Assembly: GCA_028284155.1 (NCBI GenBank)
Contig: JANQSF010000065.1
Location: 62,001 to 126,000, forward strand
Length of the DNA: 64,000 nt
Direction of reading: 5' to 3'
DNA from: Phycisphaeraceae bacterium
GTDB lineage: Bacteria; Planctomycetota; Phycisphaerae; Phycisphaerales; Phycisphaeraceae
In this document: one piece after another, positions 32,363 to 40,947 of the stretch
Numbering within the stretch: the first letter of the stretch is position 1
Layout: every line of letters begins with the position of its first letter
Position numbers and translations under genes: made by a program
Notes under the pieces: generated by a model
Database searches by the model: none
Seen by the model: only the letters and a program-made list of their open reading frames with translations
Told to the model about the DNA's origin: nothing

Positions 32363-34426
32363 TCACTTGAGCGATTGCAAATACGCGATCAGGTCGGCGA
32401 GCTCCTGTTTCGTCAACGCCTTGTCGAGGCCCGCGGGCATGATGGATAGATTCGACGGTTTGATCGACCTGACGGCTTTGAGTTCGACCGAAACGACTTT
32501 TCCGGCCGCGGTCGCCAACTCGATGTGGCCGTTTGTCTCGCCGACGAGCACGCCGACGTGTCGTTCAGTCTCCGTCTCGATCATGTACGGCTCGTAGCCG
32601 CGCGCGAACCCGGCGCTGGGAAACAGGATCGACTGTAACAGGTCGCGCCGCCCACGGATCGCGCCGACCTTTGAGAGATCAGGGCCGAGTCGGTTCGGCT
32701 CGCCCTTGACGCTATGGCAGGCGGCGCAGGCCGTGCTTTTCGCCGCGAAAACCGTCCGGCCGCGCGCCGGGTCGCCGTGGATCGGGTCATTGATCAGGTC
32801 ACGAAGTTGTCGCAATTGTGCTTCGTCGAGTTGTTGGCCGAACGACGCGGGCGGCAATCGCGTCCAAATCGTCGACGGCCCATCGGCCGTCGACCGCTTC
32901 ATCTGCGCCAGCGCGGCGCGGGTGGCACTGCGCACGCGCAAATCCGAATGGTTTAGGTATCTACTTAAGGCGTCAGTGTCGCCGATGCGGATCATCGCGA
33001 ACACGATTGCGTGGGTGAGGATTGGGTCGTCCTGTTCAGTCTTTGAAAGCCACAGCAGCTTGGGCAGGTCGTTGGCGCGGGCTGATCTGGCCAAGCGTGT
33101 GGCCAGCAATCGGTTGCGATGCATGGCTTGCGTCGAAGCCCGCCAATCCTGTGGCTGGATGCCGTGATTCGGCTTGAGATGCAGGTGTTGCTTCAAAAGG
33201 GCTGTGTAAGTGCGCACGTCGTGAGGGGCGCCGACCTTCCGCACCCGATAGATCGCCCCCTTGATGTCCGGCTTCGCGACCTGCGACACGGGGCAACCGA
33301 TGCGGAACCACCCGCCCGTATCGACGACGAGCAGCGAGCCGTCGGCGTCCTCGAATACGTCGGTTGGCCGAAAGTCCGGGTCGTCACTGGTCAGGAAGTT
33401 TTCGACCTTCGACGCGCGGTAGGTCGAGCCGTGTCGTTGTAGTTCGACGCGGATGACCTTACGTGTGTTGAACTGCGTGACGTAGAGGATGTGCGGGTCG
33501 GTCGGTTTGGGGTTCGGTCCGGTCACGGGGTTCGGGCCGAGGTGGTCGCCGCGATATCGGCACAGGCCGGATACGGCGACGTGGCCGAAGTTGTGGATCT
33601 CGGGCAGCAGCGGGCCGGTGCGGATGAACTCGTGGCTGAGCTTGTCGACGAAGTCCTTGCGCGGGTAGACGCCGCCGTAGACCCAGTGCACGAGTGTGTC
33701 GCCGCGCGGCCGAGCGTAGAACAGGTTGCACGTGCCGATCACGTCGCCCTCGGGTGTGAAGACGAGTTCGACCGGGTTGTCCATGCCGCCGGTCGCGTGC
33801 ATCTCGACGTCGGTCCCGTCGGGATACATCGACCAGACGGCAGCGGCCTTGCCCTCGTGGATGAGTTTGCCCCCGGCGTCGTAGACCTTGTGGCCCTTTC
33901 GGCCGTGACAGAAGAACAGCCGACCATTGGGGTGCAGGAACGGCCCGTGGACCGACGCGGCGTTGCCCGTGTACTCAAAGCCACGCACGAGCATCTTGCG
34001 TTTGTCAGCCTTGCCGTCGTCGTCCGTATCCTCAAGCCGCCAGATTCCGGGGGGCGATGCGACGTACAGTGCCCCGTCGTGCCACAGCGCGCCCTGCGGG
34101 AACGTCATCTTGTCGGCGAACACCGTCGACTTGTCGAACACGCCGTCGCCGTCCGTGTCTTCCAGCAGACGGATCATGTTCGGCGTCTGCTTTTCCAGTT
34201 CTTCCTTGCGCAGGTTGAGCCCGGCGTTGTCAGCCACAAACATCCGCCCGCGTTCGTCGAAGCAGGCCATGACGGGGTGTTGCACCAGCGGCGGTCCCGC
34301 GACACGCTGCACGGTGTAGCCCGGCGGAACTTTCGGCAGTGGACGGTCAGCCGCAATCGCTTGCGGACCACAAACGATGTTGATCAGAGAGATGAGTGCG
34401 GCACAGGTGGCCTTCTGTGGGGACAT
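32363..34426 (-). CDS. PVC-type heme-binding CxxCH dehydrogenase
   Basis: 687 residues from MSPQKATCAALI (ATG at 34426), with signal ending CGPQAIAAD. The N-terminal beta-propeller is of the membrane-bound dehydrogenase type (TIGR02604): repeats of GRMFVADNAGLNLRKEELE and LLEDTDGDGVFDKSTVFADKMTFPQGALWHDGALYVASPPGI, including a Ca-loop DTDGDG. The C-terminal module has a c-heme site TACAACHSVKGEPNRLGPDLS and ends LTKQELADLIAYLQSL (TIGR02603 type). Electrons from the sugar or alcohol substrate would pass to the heme. It is divergent from the BtrH-like gene. Confidence 0.92.
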   Translation of the reverse strand: MSPQKATCAALISLINIVCGPQAIAADRPLPKVPPGYTVQRVAGPPLVQHPVMACFDERGRMFVADNAGLNLRKEELEKQTPNMIRLLEDTDGDGVFDKSTVFADKMTFPQGALWHDGALYVASPPGIWRLEDTDDDGKADKRKMLVRGFEYTGNAASVHGPFLHPNGRLFFCHGRKGHKVYDAGGKLIHEGKAAAVWSMYPDGTDVEMHATGGMDNPVELVFTPEGDVIGTCNLFYARPRGDTLVHWVYGGVYPRKDFVDKLSHEFIRTGPLLPEIHNFGHVAVSGLCRYRGDHLGPNPVTGPNPKPTDPHILYVTQFNTRKVIRVELQRHGSTYRASKVENFLTSDDPDFRPTDVFEDADGSLLVVDTGGWFRIGCPVSQVAKPDIKGAIYRVRKVGAPHDVRTYTALLKQHLHLKPNHGIQPQDWRASTQAMHRNRLLATRLARSARANDLPKLLWLSKTEQDDPILTHAIVFAMIRIGDTDALSRYLNHSDLRVRSATRAALAQMKRSTADGPSTIWTRLPPASFGQQLDEAQLRQLRDLINDPIHGDPARGRTVFAAKSTACAACHSVKGEPNRLGPDLSKVGAIRGRRDLLQSILFPSAGFARGYEPYMIETETERHVGVLVGETNGHIELATAAGKVVSVELKAVRSIKPSNLSIMPAGLDKALTKQELADLIAYLQSLK

Positions 34427-34657
34427 GTCGCGATTGTATCGCAAGTCCGACTCGCTCCCCGCCGCTTGCGGCTTGGACCTTGTTTTACAACGTCTGCGAG
34501 ACGGGCCGTGTCGGCCCGAGACAGCGTCGTTCAGATGTTGTGATGCAGTCCCATTGCGCTGCATTGTTGCCGTGCGTTTGTCGGGGTCCGTGTGGTGATC
34601 GATTACGATTACGAGGACGACTACGATCACGGACCGATTGGCGTTACACTCACGGGC
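34427..34657. repeat. Divergent intergenic region with GATTACGAGGACGA-type repeat
   Basis: About 230 bp between two divergent genes. GATTACGATTACGAGGACGAC (34601-34621) belongs to the repeat family at 30701-30722. The repeat creates an in-frame upstream extension of the next gene (VIDYDYEDDYDH), which is not real protein. No clear promoter boxes. Confidence 0.55.
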
Positions 34658-35968
34658 ATGCCAACTCTAGCCACCCAACCGTTCACCCACTTCGGCGGCA
34701 CGCACTGGGTCAGCGCCGGTTTGCGCAACACGCTTGCGCACTACGGCGTCGTTGCTCCGCACACCAAGCAGCCGCTGTCGGAGGCCATGTGCTTCGGCCT
34801 TGGCGGAGGGATTGCCGCGGGCTACTCATTCTGCCCGTCGATCCCCAACAGTTGCGCGAAGTTGGACGCCAAGGCGCTCGCCAAACTCGGCGTCCCCAAA
34901 GACAGCGAGTCGTTCTATGCGCGCATGTACCAGTCGGGCAGCGGTGTGGCAATCATCGGACGGCAACTCGTCTACGCGACCTCAGCCGGCCCGACCGGCG
35001 CCGCCCTCGAACGACTGGGCATCAAGATCAACATCAAGGAGACCGCCGCCAAGGGCGCGGCGTTGAAGAACCTGATGGGGCCGATCGGCGAAGGTCAGCC
35101 GGTCTTTGTGTGGACGGCCGTGCTGCCGCACTTCAACGGTCTCGGTTGGCCCGGTACGTGCGGCATGTACACGACCGTTATCACCGAGGTCGATGAAGAC
35201 AAGGGCGTCGCTTACGCGGCCGACTGCGCGCCGACGCCGATCGAGATCCCGCTGGACGACCTGGCGTGGGCGCGCAACCGGGTTTGTTCACTCAAGAACC
35301 GCACACTGACGATTGACCCCGCGGCAACGGGCAAGAAGCTCTCAGCCGCCGTGCTTAAGAAGGCCGTCATCGACGCGCTGAAGTTCTGCGTCGGCGACTT
35401 CAAGAAGCCGAAGCTCAGCACGTTCAACCTGCCCGGTCTGCTGAAGTGGTCCAAGGCGATCGCCAGCGACAAGAACAAGAAAGAGGGTTGGCCGCTGGTC
35501 TATCCCAAGGGCATGCTCTACCTCGCGCTGCGCGACGCGTTCGGGTCGATCGAGTCGGCCGGCACGGGCGGCGGGCTGTTCCGCCCGATGTTCGCCGACT
35601 TCCTCGACGAGGCCGCGAAGGTCACGGGTAGAAAGACACTGGGTAAGTGCGCCGACACTTATCGCGCGTTGGCTGACGACTGGACTTCGTTGGCCGAGGC
35701 GCTGCTGCCGAACAAGGTCGCGCCGTTCAGGAAGACCAAGCAACTCATGCGTAAGCGCCGCAAGCTTTACTTGGACAAGGGCACGAAAGCCGCGACGCAG
35801 ATCAACAAGGCCGGCGACGACCTGCGCGAGATCGAGGCCGACATGCTCAAGTCGTTTCCGCTCGACGAGGCGGCCCGCGGCGACCTGCTCGCGTCGCTGA
35901 GTGACCGCATCGCCGCCGTCCACGACGCGGAAAAGGCGGCGGCTGACGCGCTGGCTCAATGTGTCTGA
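34658..35968 (+). CDS. BtrH-like papain-fold acyltransferase (BtrH_N plus DUF4872)
   Basis: 436 residues from MPTLATQPFTHFGG. The N-terminal HFGGTHWVSAGLRNTLAHYGVVAPHTKQPLSEAMCFGLGGGIAAGY is the BtrH_N pattern (PF14399), with the conserved Cys in the AMCFGLGGG helix. The downstream half fits DUF4872: GPIGEGQPVFVWTAVLPHF, TVITEVDEDKGVAYAADCAPTP, then helical IESAGTGGGLFRPMFADFLDEAA. BtrH transfers a gamma-glutamyl-4-aminobutyryl chain from a carrier protein to butirosin. No carrier, ligase or other butirosin-type gene is adjacent, so the substrate here is unknown. Ends in a helical hairpin-like C-terminus. Confidence 0.8.
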   Translation: MPTLATQPFTHFGGTHWVSAGLRNTLAHYGVVAPHTKQPLSEAMCFGLGGGIAAGYSFCPSIPNSCAKLDAKALAKLGVPKDSESFYARMYQSGSGVAIIGRQLVYATSAGPTGAALERLGIKINIKETAAKGAALKNLMGPIGEGQPVFVWTAVLPHFNGLGWPGTCGMYTTVITEVDEDKGVAYAADCAPTPIEIPLDDLAWARNRVCSLKNRTLTIDPAATGKKLSAAVLKKAVIDALKFCVGDFKKPKLSTFNLPGLLKWSKAIASDKNKKEGWPLVYPKGMLYLALRDAFGSIESAGTGGGLFRPMFADFLDEAAKVTGRKTLGKCADTYRALADDWTSLAEALLPNKVAPFRKTKQLMRKRRKLYLDKGTKAATQINKAGDDLREIEADMLKSFPLDEAARGDLLASLSDRIAAVHDAEKAAADALAQCV

Positions 35969-36188
35969 TCGGCTAGCCAAGTACCGGTCTACAACGCGTT
36001 GCCACGACGCGCGGCGGGTAAGTCGCATCCGATCCACGCTTGAGCGTGGGCCTCGCCCCGGCCGAGCAATAGGGGCGCCCCCGATGCGCGAGCTGTCGCG
36101 TGCCCCGATACCCGTTTAGCGGTGTGAGTCGAAACATGGTCACGTTGATTCGGTTGACAGGTCAAGAGCCTGTCCGGAGCACGCGGCC

Positions 36189-36899
36189 ATGGACCACGAC
36201 ACGCGCGAGCGGTTAATCAATCAGTATCTGGTCGCTATACGCAACCTTGAAGCGGACGAAGCGGTCGATGCCTCGGGGCAGGCCACATCTCATTGGCCGC
36301 CGCGCGGGTATTACCTCCTGTTCCACGTGGTTGTCGGCACGGCGTTGGGCATGATCGGCGCGACGGTCAGTCTCATGGTCAACGTGGCCGGGTCGTTGCT
36401 GGTGGGCAAGCACCCGCTGGAGTTGATCCGCGTCTATCTGACATTTCCGATGGGCGAGTCGGCGCTGGCCACGGAAGACGGCAAGGCGTTGTTCGTGGGC
36501 TGCGTCCTCTACCTGATTACGGGCGGTATCTACGGTGTCGCGTTTCACCTGGCGATGAGTTGGTACTTCCCGGGCGCGAGTTTGAAGAAGCGATTCATCG
36601 TCGCCAACATCATGGGCCTGGGTCTCTGGATTGTGAATTTCTACCTCATCTTGAGCTGGTTGCAGCCTGTCCTACTGGGCGGCAACTGGATACTGACAGA
36701 GGTGCCGTTCTACGTCGCCGCGTTCACCCATCTGGTGTTCGCGTGGACGCTCTGGATCGTGGAGTACTGGGGTCGGTTTGAACCGCCGCCTCCGGCGAGC
36801 GCGGGCTTGCCGACGGCGGACTCACCGGCAGCCCAATCCACGGATGACCAGGGCGCGGCAGTTGCAGAAGACGTCAAGGAGGCCGAGCAAGGTGAGTGA
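36189..36899 (+). CDS. Membrane protein of the cbb3 oxidase cluster
   Basis: 236 residues, four to five transmembrane segments: YYLLFHVVVGTALGMIGATVSLMVNV, ALFVGCVLYLITGGIYGVAFHLAMSWYF, FIVANIMGLGLWIVNFYLILSWL, VPFYVAAFTHLVFAWTLWIVEYWG. Its C-terminal 40 residues are Ala/Glu/Asp-rich and soluble. No heme or metal motif. It overlaps the next (diheme c) start by 8 bases, so it is the first gene of the oxidase operon. Family not recognised; an accessory or assembly role is inferred from position. Confidence 0.7.
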   Translation: MDHDTRERLINQYLVAIRNLEADEAVDASGQATSHWPPRGYYLLFHVVVGTALGMIGATVSLMVNVAGSLLVGKHPLELIRVYLTFPMGESALATEDGKALFVGCVLYLITGGIYGVAFHLAMSWYFPGASLKKRFIVANIMGLGLWIVNFYLILSWLQPVLLGGNWILTEVPFYVAAFTHLVFAWTLWIVEYWGRFEPPPPASAGLPTADSPAAQSTDDQGAAVAEDVKEAEQGE

Positions 36900-37962
36900 A
36901 TCACTGCCCCCACAAGACCAGTCGGCCGTGACAGATGCCAGCCACTTCACGGCGCACGGCATGCGCATCTTGCTGTTGGTTGTCGTCGTGCTGTTGACCG
37001 TCCTGTTGATTCCGGTCGGCCTGGAACGCACGGGTGAGCAGGGAGAGGAGCCGCCGCAGTCGCACGCCGCGCCGACGGGGCCTGTCGAAGTTGTGCCGGT
37101 CGGTGCGTCGTACAACCAGCGCAGGCGGCTTTGGGAGCGAGGTCAGGAAGTCTACGGCAATTACTGCGTTGGTTGTCACGGCGTCAAGGGCGACGGCAAA
37201 GGGCCTGCCGCGGCACGTCTGATCACAAAGCCGCGCGACTTCACCAGCGGCATCTACAAATTCCGTTCGACTGATTCCGGTAGCCTCCCGCTCGAGGCCG
37301 ACCTGCACCGCACGATCACGCGCGGCTTGGCACAGGTGAGCATGCCCGCCTACCCGCTCATGCCCGAGCAGGACAAGCTCGCGGTCATCGAGTACATCAA
37401 GAGCTTCTATCCGAAGTGGGAGAAGGAAAAGGCCAATCGCAAGTTGGTGCAGGTCCCGCTGGCGCCGGCCGACCTGATGACGGAAGACCGTATCGGTCGC
37501 GGGCGAGTGGTCTACTTGTCGATGGGTTGCGGCAACTGTCACGGCAAACGCGGCGGGGGCGTCGGCGCGACACAACTCGAGTATGAGGACGCCTGGGGCA
37601 ATCCGCAACGGGCATTCGACTTCACCCGGGGACAACTCAAGAGCGGCGACGATCCGGAAGATATCTACCGGGTCTTCCACACCGGGCTGCGCAGCATCAT
37701 GCCGTCATTTGGTGGGCAGACGCTTGGTTATGCCGCGGCCGAGCCGGTCTATCAAATGGCTGAGCAGGAGAAGGAGCGGGGCTACCAACTCATGGAGCCG
37801 GGGGAAGTGGAAAAACTGAAGCCGTTTCTCGACCAGTTCCCAGCCACGCCCGGTGACCTTGGCAACATGACCGAGAAGCAGAGGCAGGAGCAGGCCGTGC
37901 GCAACAGTTGGGATTTAGTCGCCTACATCCAGTCGTTGCGCGGGAAGCAGAGCAGCCGGTAG
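36892..37962 (+). CDS. ccoP: Diheme cytochrome c (CcoP-like) anchored subunit
   Basis: 356 residues, start GTG at 36892, after AAGGAGG at ideal distance; the upstream ATG frame is the previous gene's shadow. One N-terminal transmembrane helix (ILLLVVVVLLTVLLIPVGL). Two c-type hemes: NYCVGCHGVKGDGKGPA and GCGNCHGKRGGGVGA, the latter with many methionines as candidate sixth ligands later on. This fills the role of CcoP, delivering electrons to the oxidase, though it is placed first rather than last in the operon. CcoP symbol is by role. Confidence 0.8.
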   Translation: MSESLPPQDQSAVTDASHFTAHGMRILLLVVVVLLTVLLIPVGLERTGEQGEEPPQSHAAPTGPVEVVPVGASYNQRRRLWERGQEVYGNYCVGCHGVKGDGKGPAAARLITKPRDFTSGIYKFRSTDSGSLPLEADLHRTITRGLAQVSMPAYPLMPEQDKLAVIEYIKSFYPKWEKEKANRKLVQVPLAPADLMTEDRIGRGRVVYLSMGCGNCHGKRGGGVGATQLEYEDAWGNPQRAFDFTRGQLKSGDDPEDIYRVFHTGLRSIMPSFGGQTLGYAAAEPVYQMAEQEKERGYQLMEPGEVEKLKPFLDQFPATPGDLGNMTEKQRQEQAVRNSWDLVAYIQSLRGKQSSR

Positions 37963-38031
37963 AGCGCGGCTCGTTCCTGAAGGAGTGACGCGCAATCGAG
38001 ACGTTTCCGTTCGGACTCTTACGGACCAACC

Positions 38032-39498
38032 ATGACACAAGCCGCCTCCAATCCCGCTCCGCTGAAGCCGACGATCAACGTGCAGGGCGCGGTCACGTCG
38101 AAGCTCGTCTGCAACGGCCTGGTCAAGTGGCACATCGTCGCGTCATTCGTCTGGATCACCATCGCCCTGTTGGCGGGCATGCTGTACGGCACGCAACTGC
38201 TCCAGATCAATCGCTTCCCCGGTGTCGAGGTCATGTCGCCCGGTCGGCTGCGCATGGTGCATACCAACCTGATCGCGTTTGGTTGGCTGACCAACGGCTT
38301 TCTGGGCATGTTGTATTGGACCGTGCCGCGACTGACCGGCCAGCGCGTCGCCAGTCACAAACTGGGTTGGCTTACGTTTTTCGCCTGGCAGGCGATTGTT
38401 GCCGCGACGTGGGTCGGCCTGCACTTCGGCGAGGCGCAGGCCATCGAGTGGGGCGAGACGCCGGTCTGGATCGACCCGCTGGTCTGCGTCGGCGCGGTGC
38501 TGGTCGCGATCCAGTTTTACACGCCGATCGTCAAGACCAAAGAACGGTCGATGTACGTGAGCCTGTGGTACTTCTCCGCCGCGTTCGTGTGGCTTGGCCT
38601 GACTTACATCATGGGCAACTTCTTCCCGCAATACGTCGTGCCTGGCGCGGGGGCCGGCGCGATGCTCGGGCTGTATATCCACGACCTAGTCGGCCTGTGG
38701 GTCACGCCGATGGGCTGGGGGCTGATGTATTTCTTCGTGCCCGTCATTCTCAAGAAGCCGATCTGGTCACACGCGTTGTCGCTCGTCGGCTTCTGGGGGT
38801 TGGCGTTCTTCTACCCGTTGCAGGGCGTGCACCATTTCCTCTGGTCGCCGATCCCGATGTTCGCGCAGTACGGCGCGGTAATCAGCACGATCGCGGTCGA
38901 GATCGTCGTGGCCACCGTCATCGTCAACTTCTTCATGACCTGGCGGGGCAGCGAGGGTTCAATCAAGCAGAGCATGGCCATCCGCTGGTTCTTCGTCGGC
39001 GCGGTGTTCTACTTTGTCACCTGCCTCCAATGTGCATTCCAAGTCACCTTGACCTTCCAGCAGATCATCCACTTCACCGACTGGGTGGTCGGCCACGCGC
39101 ACCTGGTCATGTTCGGTGTGTTCACGTTCTGGCTGTACGGCGTGCTGATGCACCTTTGGCCGAAGCTCACCGGACGCAACTGGCATAACCCGCGGCTCAA
39201 CGCGTGGCACTTCTGGCTGACCTCCACGGGGCTGCTGCTCATGTTCCTCGACCTGATGTCGGCCGGCCTCGTGCAGGGCTTCATGTGGAAGGCGTTGACG
39301 CCCTGGGACGAAACAGTGACCGCCAGCTATCCGTTCTGGCTGTTCCGGTCGATCCTCGGCCTGGGTATTTTCACCGGCCACATCATGCTGGTTTACAACA
39401 TGATCCGCACGGCGTTTGCGAAAAAGGTGACGCACATCGACCTGGACTACCGCGCCTACGAACCGTCCGTGACCGAGCAGGTGCCCGCGACCGTGTGA
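38032..39498 (+). CDS. ccoN: cbb3 cytochrome c oxidase subunit I
   Basis: 488 residues, about 12 transmembrane segments. Heme-copper oxidase subunit I features: RMVHTNLIAFGWLTNGFLGM carrying the low-spin heme His, HDLVGLWVTPMGWGLMYFFVPVI with active-site His, GVHHFLWSPIPMFAQYGAV with the CuB His pair, and HFTDWVVGHAHLVMFGVFTFWLYG with the heme b3 and b axial His. The active-site Tyr of cbb3 enzymes is on helix VII, here in the G-x-HHF context region. This is the catalytic O2-reducing subunit with high affinity for oxygen. Followed by ccoO 33 bp downstream. Confidence 0.93.
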   Translation: MTQAASNPAPLKPTINVQGAVTSKLVCNGLVKWHIVASFVWITIALLAGMLYGTQLLQINRFPGVEVMSPGRLRMVHTNLIAFGWLTNGFLGMLYWTVPRLTGQRVASHKLGWLTFFAWQAIVAATWVGLHFGEAQAIEWGETPVWIDPLVCVGAVLVAIQFYTPIVKTKERSMYVSLWYFSAAFVWLGLTYIMGNFFPQYVVPGAGAGAMLGLYIHDLVGLWVTPMGWGLMYFFVPVILKKPIWSHALSLVGFWGLAFFYPLQGVHHFLWSPIPMFAQYGAVISTIAVEIVVATVIVNFFMTWRGSEGSIKQSMAIRWFFVGAVFYFVTCLQCAFQVTLTFQQIIHFTDWVVGHAHLVMFGVFTFWLYGVLMHLWPKLTGRNWHNPRLNAWHFWLTSTGLLLMFLDLMSAGLVQGFMWKALTPWDETVTASYPFWLFRSILGLGIFTGHIMLVYNMIRTAFAKKVTHIDLDYRAYEPSVTEQVPATV

Positions 39499-39531
39499 CC
39501 CCCGCCGCTTGCGGCATTGCGAGCAACGACT

Positions 39532-40335
39532 ATGGAACGCTTCAGTTTTGTCTTTCTCGTCGCCGGTCTTGGGTTCTTCGCGCTCGCCTTCGTCGTCAGC
39601 GCGTGGGTGCCCATGCTTGAGTTCGGCGAACTGAGTGTTGAATCGATCGAAGAACTGGCCGCCGACCCGCCGCAGTCGTTTCTCGACCTGAAGGACCAGT
39701 ACCCCGTCGCGTACAAGAAGGCGTTCGGCGACCAGGACGACTCGGCCGCGTTCGCCGACGCCCTGCGCACGGGGCGGAAGATTTACATCGGCGAGGGCTG
39801 CTGGCACTGCCACTCGCAGCAGGTCCGCCCGGTCGGGTCGGACGAGGAGCGCTTCGGCCGACTCAGTTACCCCGAAGAGTACAACAACGAGATGAACTAC
39901 CCGCCCATCTGGGGCACGCGGCGCATCGGGCCCGACCTGATCCGCGAGGCGGATAAGCACTCCAACGACTGGCATGTCGCGCACTTTTGGCACCCGCCCG
40001 ATGTCGCGCCGACCAGCGTCATGCCCAGTTACAGATGGTTCTTTGAACGAGACGATCCGGACACCGAAGTCGACGAGAGCCTGACACCGAATCGCAAGGG
40101 GCTGTCCATCATCGCCTACGTGCAATGGCTGGGCAGTTGGCAGGACAACCGCCGAGAGACCATCCACGCCGCCGGCTCGATCGACCGCGCCTTCGACCCG
40201 CCGGTCGAGCACAAGGAGGAGCCGCCAAAGAAGGACGACAACGAACCAAAGAAAGACGACGATGGGTTTGGCGACGGCGGCGACGACCCGTTCGGCGACG
40301 ACGGCAAGACTGACGAACCGGACCCCTTTGAGTAG
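39532..40335 (+). CDS. ccoO: cbb3 cytochrome c oxidase subunit II
   Basis: 267 residues from MERFSFVFLVAG. One N-terminal helix, then a monoheme c domain: IYIGEGCWHCHSQQVRPVGSDEERFGRLSYPEEYNNEMNYPP, the family hallmark. The C-terminal about 50 residues are unusually acidic and Lys/Pro/Gly-rich low complexity (DDDGFGDGGDDPFGDDGK), a tail not found in standard CcoO proteins. The ATG at 39517 five codons upstream is an alternative. Confidence 0.92.
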   Translation: MERFSFVFLVAGLGFFALAFVVSAWVPMLEFGELSVESIEELAADPPQSFLDLKDQYPVAYKKAFGDQDDSAAFADALRTGRKIYIGEGCWHCHSQQVRPVGSDEERFGRLSYPEEYNNEMNYPPIWGTRRIGPDLIREADKHSNDWHVAHFWHPPDVAPTSVMPSYRWFFERDDPDTEVDESLTPNRKGLSIIAYVQWLGSWQDNRRETIHAAGSIDRAFDPPVEHKEEPPKKDDNEPKKDDDGFGDGGDDPFGDDGKTDEPDPFE

Positions 40336-40367
40336 AGCGCTAAGCGGCGCTACCCGGGAGCACGACC

Positions 40368-40736
40368 ATGATCGCACCCAAAGACGGCCACTTGGCCCCC
40401 GACCCTGAAACGGCGGACGCGACGCCCTCGACGTTCAACGACGCCGCGGGCGAGTCGAACAACTCGCGCTCAGCCCACCGATTCGTCTGGGGGTTCGGCG
40501 TCGTTATGGTCATCCTGGCCGGCGGCGGATTCCTGTTCAAGCTCATTGAATTCATCGCCGTCTTCACCAATGACGAGCCGTTGCAGTTCGCCGTCATGCC
40601 GGTGTTGACATACCTGATTGTCGCGGCCGGGTACGGCTGCCTGTTCATGTGGGCGTACACCAAGGGGCAGTTCAAGAACATCGAAGGCCCCAAGTACCGG
40701 ATGCTCGAGATGCAGGACGAGATCGACGCCACGTGA
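40368..40736 (+). CDS. ccoS: CcoS/FixS-like membrane protein
   Basis: 122 residues. Two helices: FVWGFGVVMVILAGGGFLFKLIEF and PVLTYLIVAAGYGCLFMWAYT. The C-terminus LFMWAYTKGQFKNIEGPKYRMLE has the FixS/CcoS motif (W-x-x-x-x-GQF-D/N-x-L/I-x-GP-x-x-R-x-L), while the N-terminal 90 residues are an extension absent from the usual 50-residue protein. CcoS is needed for copper insertion into the oxidase. Position between ccoO and the copper ATPase supports the assignment. Confidence 0.65.
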   Translation: MIAPKDGHLAPDPETADATPSTFNDAAGESNNSRSAHRFVWGFGVVMVILAGGGFLFKLIEFIAVFTNDEPLQFAVMPVLTYLIVAAGYGCLFMWAYTKGQFKNIEGPKYRMLEMQDEIDAT

Positions 40737-40806
40737 CGGCGAGGTCTTGATGGTCGGCTGAATGCCGTAGAGAAACACCAAGCCGCCCCGCGAGCGGAGT
40801 TACCTC

Positions 40807-40932
40807 ATGTTCCGACGACACAAGTTTCTGACTTATCAAGGCTATGCGTTCCCGTGGTACGTCCTGGTGATGTGGGTCGTATTCCTGGTCATCGGTATCG
40901 CCTACCTCGTGCGGTTTGTCGTGTTCACCTGA
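40807..40932 (+). CDS. 41-residue single-pass membrane peptide (CcoQ-like position)
   Basis: A 41-codon frame from the ATG at 40807 to TGA at 40930-40932: MFRRHKFLTYQGYAFPWYVL, then one transmembrane helix and a short end. The basic N-terminus is cytoplasmic. It is too short for many gene finders. Small membrane peptides such as CcoQ occur in cbb3 oxidases and stabilise the complex. The ATG comes 16 bases before the start of the ATPase's own leader, in tight operon order. Homology to CcoQ is not shown, only position and size. Confidence 0.55.
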   Translation: MFRRHKFLTYQGYAFPWYVLVMWVVFLVIGIAYLVRFVVFT

Positions 40933-40947
40933 TCGTGGAACTGCCCA

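Noticed and set aside
38959..40377. 472-codon minus-strand frame opposite ccoN/ccoO
   Set aside because: Antisense to clear cbb3 oxidase genes; no recognisable domain.
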